64,000 nt of DNA, taken from Plantibacter sp. ME-Dv--P-122b. Lineage in GTDB: Bacteria; Actinomycetota; Actinomycetes; Actinomycetales; Microbacteriaceae. The stretch's first letter is position 1. Every line of letters starts with the position of its first letter. The position numbers and the translations under genes were made by a program. The stretch lies in contig NZ_JARVSC010000003.1 in the NCBI RefSeq assembly GCF_030209375.1, positions 372,001 through 436,000 on the forward strand, read 5' to 3'. Positions 57,178-64,000 of this stretch are shown piece after piece. The notes beneath the pieces were generated by a model. That model was not told where the DNA came from and searched no databases. It worked only from the letters and a program-made list of their open reading frames with translations.

Positions 57178-58140
57178 TCACGGGCGCCATCCTGCGGCGA
57201 TGAGGCGCTCGCGCGCTCGGTCGATCGCGACGGCGGCACCCGCCTGCAGGTGATGTGCGAGGAAGCGGTCGTGGGACCAGCCGAGTCGGGTGACGGCATG
57301 GATCCGGTCGACGTCCTTGGCGAACTGACCCGCGTCGGTGGCGTGCTGGCGCCCGTCGTACTCGAACGCTGCGCGATACACCGGGTAGGCGAGGTCGAGA
57401 CGTGCGATGAATCGCCCCCGGCGATCGTGGAGTTCGTGGTTGAGCACCGGCTCCGGGAGGCCGGCACGAACGAAGGCGAGTCGGAGTTCCGTCTCCTTCG
57501 GCGATTCGGAACCAGCGCGGATCTGCGGGAGCGCGGCACGGAGTGACCCCGCGCCGAGATGCCGGGATCCGTTGAGTGCCGCGACAAGGTCGTCGAGCGA
57601 GCACAGTGCCGGAAGGCGCTGGTGACCCCACCGGCCGGAAGCACCACGCTCCCGAACGAGATGATCTCCGACCGCGACCAGCTCATCGATGTCGAGCATC
57701 GGTCCGAGCTGACACCACATATCGGCGGGACTCACGACCGCGAGCCTCTCGATGAGGATCGGATCGCCGAAGAGGCCCGCCAAGCGATGGCCGACGACCC
57801 CGGCAACCCTGGGCGCTCGGTCCGGCGGCCGGACGCCGACATGCACCTCGTCCCAGCGCAGCCGCGCCGGAAGCGGAGCATCCAGCAGATGCGCGGCCGA
57901 CAGGTGCGAGAAGAACTGCGCCGGTGCCATTCGCTGGGCGTACGCGCGACACAGCTCCAGGTGCGCGAGATGACGCTGTTCGGGAGGCAGGTCCGCGCCC
58001 CGGCGCGGTGCAGTGAAACTCCGTACCCCCGGGAACGGTGCTGGAACACGCGTCGTGCGGAGGCGCTCCGGCGAGACCCCCTGCTCCAACGCCGAGCGGA
58101 CGGAGAACGCGTGGTGATCGGGCAGACCTGTTGACGTCAT
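57178..58140 (-). CDS. DUF559-type (Vsr-like nuclease fold) protein
   Basis: A 320-residue protein. The N-terminal part (SVRSALEQGVSPERLRTTRV, then a long helical region) resembles the winged-helix half of AbiEi-like proteins. The C-terminal part has FEYDGRQHATDAGQFAKDVD and ends in basic helices; the E-YDGxQH motif is typical of DUF559 proteins with a Vsr/very-short-patch-like endonuclease fold. Actinobacteria carry many such genes and none that I know of has a proven role. Paired-palindrome repeats lie on both sides. The ATG at 58140 is a best guess. Confidence 0.75.
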   Translation of the reverse strand: MTSTGLPDHHAFSVRSALEQGVSPERLRTTRVPAPFPGVRSFTAPRRGADLPPEQRHLAHLELCRAYAQRMAPAQFFSHLSAAHLLDAPLPARLRWDEVHVGVRPPDRAPRVAGVVGHRLAGLFGDPILIERLAVVSPADMWCQLGPMLDIDELVAVGDHLVRERGASGRWGHQRLPALCSLDDLVAALNGSRHLGAGSLRAALPQIRAGSESPKETELRLAFVRAGLPEPVLNHELHDRRGRFIARLDLAYPVYRAAFEYDGRQHATDAGQFAKDVDRIHAVTRLGWSHDRFLAHHLQAGAAVAIDRARERLIAAGWRP

Positions 58141-58242
58141 GCTTCGATCGTCGCGCGATCGGTCGGTGCGCGACCGGCGCGATCGGTCGCGCGGTACTGT
58201 CCCGGCCAACCGTCGAGCTGTGGAGCACCCTCGTCGCCGGTT

Positions 58243-58296
58243 CATTCGCCCGTACATGGGCGAACGAACCTCCATTCGCCCAAAACTGGGCGAATG
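58243..58296. repeat. Paired-palindrome repeat, copy 4 (TTCGCCC family)
   Basis: Palindromes at 58243-58265 and 58274-58296, with outer sequences CATTCGCCC and GGGCGAATG. It lies between the DUF559 start and the pckG stop, 12 bases from the latter. Confidence 0.85.
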
Positions 58297-58307
58297 GAGG
58301 TCGAGGG

Positions 58308-60173
58308 TCAGGACCGGAGGCGGTAGCGCAGCGCGGCGAGCTCTGCGCGGAGGGCGGCCGGGACGCGGTTGCCGAAGGTGTCGAAGAAGGACTCGGTGAG
58401 GTCGCACTCGACGAGCCAGGACTCGCGATCGACGGCGAACAGGGCGTCGAGGTCTGCCTCGGGCACGTCGATGCCGTCGAGGTTGAGCTCGTCGAGGACC
58501 GGCAACCGGCCGATCGCGGACTCCCGTGCATCGACCTCGTGCTCGAGCCGCCGCACGATCCACTCGATGACCCGCGAGTTCTCACCGAAGCCCGGCCAGA
58601 GGAAGGAGCCGTCGGCGTCCTTCCGGAACCAGTTGACCTGGAAGATCCGCGGCGCCTTGCCGTGCTCGAGTGCGCCGCCCACGCGGAGCCAGTGGCTCCA
58701 GTAGTCCGCCATGTTGTAGCCGCAGAACGGGAGCATCGCGAAGGGGTCGCGACGGAGCTCCCCGACCGTGCCCTCGGCCGCCGCAGTCTGCTCGGAGGAG
58801 ATCGTCGCCCCCATGAACACGCCGTGCTCCCAACTGCTGGCCTCGACCACGAGCGGCACGTTCGTGGCACGACGTCCGCCGAAGAGGATCGCGTCGAGCG
58901 GCACGCCGTCGGCTGCGTCCCAGTCGTCGGCGATCGACGGGCACTGCGCCGCCGCGACGGTGAACCGCGAGTTCGGGTGGGCCGCAGGACGGCCCGACTC
59001 GGGCGTCCAATCCTGGCCCTGCCAGTCGACGAGGTGGGCCGGCGGCTCGGGGGTCAGCCCCTCCCACCAGACGTCGCCGTCGTCGCGGAGCGCCACGTTG
59101 GTGAAGATCGTGTTGCCCCACAGGGTCTCGACGGCCGTCGCGTTCGTGCCGGCGCCCGTGCCGGGTGCGACCCCGAAGAAACCGGCCTCCGGGTTGATGG
59201 CGTACAGACGGCCGTCGTCGCCGGGCCGGATCCACGCGATGTCGTCGCCGAGGGTCTCGACCGTCCATCCGGGGATCGTCGGCCGCAGCATCGCGAGGTT
59301 GGTCTTGCCACAGGCCGAGGGGAACGCGGCGGCGATGTGGAACGCCCGACCCTCCGGCGAGACGACCCGGACCAGCAGCATGTGCTCGGCCAACCAGCCT
59401 TCGTCGCGGCCGATGACCGAGGCGATCCGCAGCGCGAAGCACTTCTTCGCGAGGAGTGCGTTGCCGCCGTAGCCGGAGCCGAAGGACCACACCTCGCGCG
59501 TCTCCGGGAACTGGACGATGTATTTGGTGTCGTTGCACGGCCAGACCACATCGGCCTGCCCTGCCTCGAGCGGAGCGCCGACCGAGTGGACGGTCCGGAC
59601 CCACGGCTGTCCGTCGGCGATGAGTTCGAGGACGCGGTCGCCCATCCGCGTCATGATGCCCATGCTGAGGACCGCGTACGCCGAGTCGGTGATCTGCACG
59701 CCGAGCTGCGAGAGCGGCCCGCCGACCGCGCCCATCGAGAACGGCACGACGTACATCGTGCGACCGCGCATGCTGCCGGCGAAGACCCCGTGCAGTTCGT
59801 CGCGCATCGCCGCGGGATCGCGCCAGTGGTTCGTCGGCCCGGCGTCCTCCTCCTGCTCGGAGCAGATGAAGGTGCGGTCCTCGACGCGCGCGACGTCGCG
59901 CGGATCGCTGCGGGCCAGGAAACTGTTCGGCCGCCACTCCGGGTTGAGCTTGATCAGCTTCCCCTCCTCGACGAGCTGGTGGGTGAGCCGGTGCGATTCG
60001 CTCGCGGAGCCGTCGACCCAATGGATCGCGGACGGCTCCAGCAGTGCCGCCAGGTCGTCGACCCAGGCGTGCAGCTCGTCGAGGCCGCTCTGCTGCGGGC
60101 GCGGCACTGCTCGGAGCTCTACGCGGGCAGCGGGAGCGGGTGCGGTGTCGGGAATCAGTTCTGCGATGGACAT
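58308..60173 (-). CDS. pckG: Phosphoenolpyruvate carboxykinase (GTP)
   Basis: A 621-residue GTP-type PEPCK converting oxaloacetate and GTP to PEP and CO2, the entry step of gluconeogenesis. The P-loop and catalytic cysteine are in [32 protein letters not shown] contains metal ligands and [16 protein letters not shown] lies near the C-terminal part. GGAGGAA precedes the ATG at 60173. It is divergent from a RamB-type regulator, which in corynebacteria controls acetate and gluconeogenic genes. Confidence 0.96.
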   Translation of the reverse strand: MSIAELIPDTAPAPAARVELRAVPRPQQSGLDELHAWVDDLAALLEPSAIHWVDGSASESHRLTHQLVEEGKLIKLNPEWRPNSFLARSDPRDVARVEDRTFICSEQEEDAGPTNHWRDPAAMRDELHGVFAGSMRGRTMYVVPFSMGAVGGPLSQLGVQITDSAYAVLSMGIMTRMGDRVLELIADGQPWVRTVHSVGAPLEAGQADVVWPCNDTKYIVQFPETREVWSFGSGYGGNALLAKKCFALRIASVIGRDEGWLAEHMLLVRVVSPEGRAFHIAAAFPSACGKTNLAMLRPTIPGWTVETLGDDIAWIRPGDDGRLYAINPEAGFFGVAPGTGAGTNATAVETLWGNTIFTNVALRDDGDVWWEGLTPEPPAHLVDWQGQDWTPESGRPAAHPNSRFTVAAAQCPSIADDWDAADGVPLDAILFGGRRATNVPLVVEASSWEHGVFMGATISSEQTAAAEGTVGELRRDPFAMLPFCGYNMADYWSHWLRVGGALEHGKAPRIFQVNWFRKDADGSFLWPGFGENSRVIEWIVRRLEHEVDARESAIGRLPVLDELNLDGIDVPEADLDALFAVDRESWLVECDLTESFFDTFGNRVPAALRAELAALRYRLRS

Positions 60174-60252
60174 GCGTTCCTCCGGCGTTGGTGGGACGGT
60201 CAAGAAGTGGTCGTAGAGCAACCATGCGCCCACTTCGATCGATCTTCACGGT

Positions 60253-60268
60253 CTTCAAGACTTCAAGA
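60253..60268. promoter_or_regulatory. Tandem CTTCAAGA repeats between pckG and its regulator
   Basis: CTTCAAGA occurs at 60253-60260 and directly again at 60261-60268, about 17 bases ahead of the regulator's -10 hexamer. A related TCTTCACGG lies next to it. This is a candidate operator for the divergent regulator. Confidence 0.4.
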
Positions 60269-60284
60269 ATCCCGTTTCTTTCGA

Positions 60285-60290
60285 TACGGT
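60285..60290 (+). promoter_or_regulatory. -10 hexamer TACGGT for the RamB-type regulator
   Basis: TACGGT is followed by GAAGGA and the ATG at 60297. GAAGGA is too close to the start to be a normal ribosome binding site. Confidence 0.5.
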
Positions 60291-60296
60291 GAAGGA

Positions 60297-61754
60297 ATGA
60301 CGCCGACTCCCGCATCGAACGCCGCCGCCGAGCTCCTCACGCTCGGCCATCGGATCCGGCACTTCCGGACCCGGCGAGGCCTCACCCTCGACGACCTCGG
60401 TGAACGGGTCGGGCTGGCGGCGAGCCAGCTCTCCCTCATCGAGAACGGGAAGCGCGAGCCGAAGCTGTCGGTCCTGCAGGAGCTGACGACCGCGCTCGGG
60501 GTCGACCTGACCGACCTCCTGTCGAAGGAAGCGCCGAACCCCCGCGCGGCGCTGGAGATCGAGTTGGACCGGCTCCAGCGCAGTGCCCTCTACGGCGAGT
60601 TGACCCTGCCGATCGTCAAGCCGTCGAAGGGCATCCCCGACGAAGCCCTCCGCGCACTCGTGGGCCTGCACCGCGAACTGCAGCGGCACGCGAGCGAGGC
60701 GATCGCGACCCCGGAGGAGGCGCGGCGCGCGAACACCGAGCTGCGGGAGTGGATGCGGGAGCGCGACAACCATCTGCCCGAGATCGAGGAACTCGCGGAG
60801 TCGCGCGTGCTGCGTGCCGGGCACAGCACCGGCGCACTCACCCACCGCACGGTGAGCATCATGGCGGAACAGCTCGGCTTCGACCTCATCTACGTCAACG
60901 ACCTGCCGCACTCCGCCCGCAGCGTCACCGATCTCGAGAACGGGCGCATCTACCTGCCACCGGCCTCGATCCCCGGCGGACACGGTCTGCGATCCATGGC
61001 CCTGCAGGCGATGGCACACCGCCTGCTCGGGCACCAGCGTCCGACGAGCTACGCGGAGTTCCTCCGGCAACGGCTCGAGATCAACTACTTCGCGGCGGCG
61101 GCGCTCATGCCACAGACGGCCGCGGTGTCGTTCCTGCAGCAGGCCAAGCGCGACCGCAACCTGGCCGTCGAGGACTTCCGCGACGCCTTCGGGGTCACCC
61201 ATGAGGCCGCGGCGCTGCGCCTGACCAACCTGGCGACCGCCCGGCTCGACATGCGCCTGCACTTCCTGCGGGTCTCCGAGGACGGGGCGATCTCGAAGGC
61301 CTATGAGAACGATGCGCTGCCGCTGCCCGTCGACGTGACGGGCGCGGTGGAGGGCCAGATCGTGTGCCGGAAGTGGAGCGCGCGGAACGCCTTCGCGCGG
61401 ACGAACCGCACCACGGAGCTCTACCAGTACACCGACACCCCGGCCGGTACCTTCTGGTGCGCGACCCAGACCGGCACGACCGAAGCCGGGGAGTTCTCGA
61501 TCTCGGTCGGCGTGCCCTGGGGCGAGGCGAAGTGGTTCCGCGGACGGGAGACCACGACGCGTGCGGTCTCCACCTGCCCGGACCCGACCTGCTGCCGTCG
61601 ACCACCGTCGGACCTCGCGGACAAGTGGCGGGAGCAGGCCTGGCCGAGCGCCCGGTTGCACACCCACATCCTCTCGCCGCTGCCGAGCGGCACCTTCCCG
61701 GGCGTCGACGACTCCGAGGTCTACGACTTCCTCGAGCGTCACGCGGCGGGCTGA
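60297..61754 (+). CDS. RamB/ScfR-type XRE-family transcriptional regulator
   Basis: A 485-residue regulator. An XRE helix-turn-helix lies at about residues 15-75 (IRHFRTRRGLTLDDLGERVG; ASQLSLIENGKREPKLS). The middle contains a DUF955-like (ImmA/IrrE) region and the C terminus a cysteine cluster STCPDPTCCRRPP as in short-chain fatty acyl-CoA-linked regulators (RamB, PrpR, MclR). It is divergent from pckG, which is probably its target. Its 3' end overlaps that of the convergent DUF4192 gene by 16 bases. Confidence 0.88.
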   Translation: MTPTPASNAAAELLTLGHRIRHFRTRRGLTLDDLGERVGLAASQLSLIENGKREPKLSVLQELTTALGVDLTDLLSKEAPNPRAALEIELDRLQRSALYGELTLPIVKPSKGIPDEALRALVGLHRELQRHASEAIATPEEARRANTELREWMRERDNHLPEIEELAESRVLRAGHSTGALTHRTVSIMAEQLGFDLIYVNDLPHSARSVTDLENGRIYLPPASIPGGHGLRSMALQAMAHRLLGHQRPTSYAEFLRQRLEINYFAAAALMPQTAAVSFLQQAKRDRNLAVEDFRDAFGVTHEAAALRLTNLATARLDMRLHFLRVSEDGAISKAYENDALPLPVDVTGAVEGQIVCRKWSARNAFARTNRTTELYQYTDTPAGTFWCATQTGTTEAGEFSISVGVPWGEAKWFRGRETTTRAVSTCPDPTCCRRPPSDLADKWREQAWPSARLHTHILSPLPSGTFPGVDDSEVYDFLERHAAG

Positions 61755-62926
61755 TCGCTCGGGGCGGCCACGCCGTCGCGTGTTCCCGCGGCACTGCAGA
61801 ACGCCCAGGCCGGGAGGTGCCCCTGGCGGATCAGCGACCCGACGGTCGCCGCCAGCGGGTGGTCCAGTTCCTCGTCGGCCAGCTCGGCGAGGAAGGCGGT
61901 CGCGCGCGTGCTCTGGCCGAGCGCCCACGACAGCCAGGCGAGCATGGCGAGCGGCGCGACGCGTGCCGACTCCGACGCTCGCGCCGCGACGCCGAGGAGC
62001 AGGCTGCTCGCCGCCCGGATGCGCTGGACGTCGGGATGCGGTCCGTCGCCGACCAACAGGTGGGCGACCCGGTGGAACACCTCCGGGTCGTCCGCCCCGA
62101 CCGGCAGATGCCCGTACGCGCGTTCGGCGTCGTCGAGTTCCTCACCGAGGTCGCGCCCGAACGCCCACTGCATGAGTGCGAGGTCGCTCGCCCACGGGCG
62201 TGACAGGCTCAGCAACAGGAAGGCCACTTCCCGGGCGGTCATCGCCTCGACACCGCGGGCGAGTGCGTCCTCGAAGACCCCAGGAAGGCCGTCGAGTCGT
62301 TCCACGACGTCTCCGAGGTCGATCCGCCAGGTCGTGCGGGCGTGATCGGCGGCCGCGTCGAGCATGGAGGCCAGTCGAGCGCAGAGCACCCGGTACTCGA
62401 GGTCGACGGCTGCGAACGTCGCCACGTCCACCGACGGGACCTCGGTCGTGACGAGCTCCCAGGGGAGCGGTGGGACCGGCGGGACCGCCGCCGAGGCCAC
62501 GATCGCCGGCGGACGCCCTCCGGCGGGGAGTCCAGGGTCGAGGTAGGAGCCCCAGCCGTCAGCGGCCGAGCAGAGGGCGTCCTTGACCGTGAACCCCTGC
62601 GCGCCCGCCAGCTCGAGGACCGCGTCGGCGATGGTCCTGCCCGGTGGCTCCGCTCCGGCCCCGAACGCGTCGTCCGTGTAGACCACGGGCACGATGGCGT
62701 CGACACCCGGGGCCCGGCAGGCGAACCCGAGGGCGCGCTCCGCCGCGGCGTCCGCCACCTGCCGGTCGACGTCCGTTCCGGCCGGCAGGTGCACCTGGAG
62801 TGCGCCGCGGCTGTGACGGCCGGCGAACAGGACGACGACGAGGCTCGATCTCGGAGTGCTTCCGACGAGTCCGGGGATGAGGGCGAGGAGGTCTTCGGCC
62901 GCGTGGGCCTGCACGATGTGGATCAT
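61739..62926 (-). CDS. DUF4192 protein
   Basis: A 395-residue soluble protein of the DUF4192 family, common in actinobacteria and of unknown function. It begins MIHIVQAHAAEDLLALIPGL and has the family feature SLVVVLFAGRHSRGALQVHL. The C-terminal half is helical and Ala-rich. The ATG at 62926 is preceded by GAAGCT and six bases, so it may be leaderless. It overlaps the regulator gene tail-to-tail. Confidence 0.85.
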   Translation of the reverse strand: MIHIVQAHAAEDLLALIPGLVGSTPRSSLVVVLFAGRHSRGALQVHLPAGTDVDRQVADAAAERALGFACRAPGVDAIVPVVYTDDAFGAGAEPPGRTIADAVLELAGAQGFTVKDALCSAADGWGSYLDPGLPAGGRPPAIVASAAVPPVPPLPWELVTTEVPSVDVATFAAVDLEYRVLCARLASMLDAAADHARTTWRIDLGDVVERLDGLPGVFEDALARGVEAMTAREVAFLLLSLSRPWASDLALMQWAFGRDLGEELDDAERAYGHLPVGADDPEVFHRVAHLLVGDGPHPDVQRIRAASSLLLGVAARASESARVAPLAMLAWLSWALGQSTRATAFLAELADEELDHPLAATVGSLIRQGHLPAWAFCSAAGTRDGVAAPSDQPAA

Positions 62927-63149
62927 GCGGCAAGCTTCGGTCGAAGCCGGGTCCGGCTGTCCGGCAGATGTCACGGATGTGGAGCGGATGCTGTCGAGGC
63001 CGCACTGTGCAGCGTGGTCGCCGCGGAGTAGAGTGTGCTCGTCAGACTCCGCAGCACGGGGGTCGTTGCTCGAAAAAAGGGCGATAGCGCGGCCAGCACC
63101 GGCGAGACACACACGGAATCCCATCCGTCCACGTTCTCGAAGGTCTCCC

Positions 63150-64000
63150 ATGTCCGAACACGCTTCGTCGACCGTTCCCACGTCGATCCGCCCCTCCACC
63201 GTCTCCGCCCGAGTGGCGCAGGCACTCAGTCGCCACGTCTCAGAGGTGTTCGGGGTCATGGGCAACGGCAACGCGCACCTCCTCGACGCCCTCGCCGCGA
63301 CCAGGACCCGCTTCACCGCCATGCGCCACGAGGCCGGGGGCGTCGCCGCAGCCGACGCCTATGCCCGCGCGGGTGGCGGCCTCGCTGCCGCGACCGCGAC
63401 CTACGGCGCCGGATTCACCAACACCCTGACGCCCCTCGCGGAGGCGGTGATGGCCCAGATCCCGCTGGTCCTCGTCGTCGGTGACGCCCCGACCACCGGC
63501 GCCCGCTCCTGGGACGTCGACCAGTTCCAGATCGCCGCCGGGCTCGGTGCGCCGACCTTCACCGTCGGCCGCGACGACGCCACCGCGACCACGCTGCGCG
63601 CCATCGAGCACGCCGTCCACCGCCGGACCGCGGTCGTGCTCGCCATCCCCTACGACCTCGCCGCCATGGCATCCGACGAACCGCTGCGGGCCGACGGGAC
63701 ACCGCACCACCCGGCGCTCGTCCGGCCGTCACGCGTGGAGCCGGTCGCGCGGCGCCTGGACGCCGCCGCCGCTGCCCTGCGCAGCGCAGACCGTCCGCTC
63801 ATCCTGGCCGGGCGTGGAGCCTGGCTGGCCGACGCCGGCCCCGTGCTCGGCGAGCTCGCCGACCGGCTCGACGCCCACATCGCGACCACGGCGCTCGGAC
63901 GCGGGCTCTTCGGTTCCAGCGCCCGTGATCTCGGCGTGGCCGGCGGCTTCGCGACGGAGCACGCCGCGAGACGCATCGCCGAAGCGGACGTCGTGCTCGT
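63150..64000 (+). CDS. Thiamine-diphosphate-dependent enzyme, acetolactate synthase-like (5' part)
   Basis: The first 283 residues of a ThDP enzyme related to acetolactate synthase large subunits. The conserved glutamate that activates ThDP is in RHEAGGVAAADAYAR; FGVMGNGNAHLLDAL and AEAVMAQIPLVLVVGDAP follow the family pattern, and the central domain begins near RPLILAGRGAWLADAG. The gene runs off the right edge, so the C-terminal ThDP-binding motif cannot be checked and the exact reaction is open. AAGG lies nine bases ahead of the ATG. Nothing else was seen in 62927-63149. Confidence 0.85.
   Translation, partial: MSEHASSTVPTSIRPSTVSARVAQALSRHVSEVFGVMGNGNAHLLDALAATRTRFTAMRHEAGGVAAADAYARAGGGLAAATATYGAGFTNTLTPLAEAVMAQIPLVLVVGDAPTTGARSWDVDQFQIAAGLGAPTFTVGRDDATATTLRAIEHAVHRRTAVVLAIPYDLAAMASDEPLRADGTPHHPALVRPSRVEPVARRLDAAAAALRSADRPLILAGRGAWLADAGPVLGELADRLDAHIATTALGRGLFGSSARDLGVAGGFATEHAARRIAEADVVL

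Noticed and set aside
57178-58140. Insertion sequence or transposase
   Set aside because: The product is a DUF559-type protein with no transposase motif, and no target-site duplication was found next to the flanking repeats.

Overview
The window is about 64 kb of high-GC chromosomal DNA from an actinobacterium, most likely a member of the Microbacteriaceae (genus not determined). The pointers are the GC-biased codon use, split acyl-CoA carboxylase genes with a small epsilon subunit, a GTP-type PEP carboxykinase beside a RamB/ScfR-type regulator, DUF4192 and DUF222-HNH genes, and many apparently leaderless starts. No tRNA, rRNA, CRISPR array, integrase or recognisable transposase was seen. Both ends cut genes: purK on the left, a thiamine-diphosphate enzyme on the right.

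Layout. 1-5113: purK, a PH-domain membrane protein, an EI24 membrane protein, birA, accD and accE. 5114-7122: a repeat-rich island around a frameshifted DUF222-HNH (13E12-type) gene. 7123-10077: a response regulator, a histidine kinase and a degenerate kinase-like partner in one tightly coupled operon. 10155-17196: an RNA methyltransferase, maf, the biotin carboxylase/BCCP subunit accA, a regulator with two LuxR-type DNA-binding domains, and an LpdA-like flavoprotein. 17325-29045: purine and pyrimidine salvage (pnp, phosphosugar mutase, add, deoA, cdd) with a complete BMP-type nucleoside ABC importer, plus an orphan PTS IIA-IIB pair. 29342-35228: an ABC-F protein, a secreted lysozyme-like protein, manC and corA. 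35422-40699: sdhCDAB and ptsI. 40757-49490: yihY, xthA, trpS, then glycerol genes glpK, glpF and glpD with a divergent SorC-type regulator. 49583-53447: FMN riboswitch and ribD-ribE-ribBA-ribH. 53651-64000: an MHS-type MFS carrier, an ABC exporter, a DUF559 gene between two copies of a dispersed palindromic repeat, pckG and its divergent regulator, DUF4192, and the truncated thiamine-diphosphate enzyme.

How the genes work together. BirA attaches biotin to the BCCP domain of AccA; AccA, AccD and AccE make an acyl-CoA carboxylase. The BMP lipoprotein, ATPase and two permeases import nucleosides for Cdd, DeoA, Add and Pnp; the mutase could isomerise the resulting pentose phosphate. GlpF, GlpK and GlpD take glycerol to dihydroxyacetone phosphate, SdhCDAB feeds electrons to quinone, and PckG drains oxaloacetate to PEP. 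From memory, gene order and orientation from purK to sdhB match Mycobacterium tuberculosis Rv3276c-Rv3319 closely, so this is old core chromosome with local insertions.

Most notable non-coding structure: (i) some fifteen genes start 6-8 nt after a TANNNT hexamer, the layout of leaderless transcripts; (ii) four copies of a paired-palindrome repeat built on TTCGCCCA/TGGGCGAA lie at gene ends, two of them flanking the DUF559 gene; (iii) a second repeat family (core CTGAGCCTGTCGAAG) flanks the broken HNH gene.
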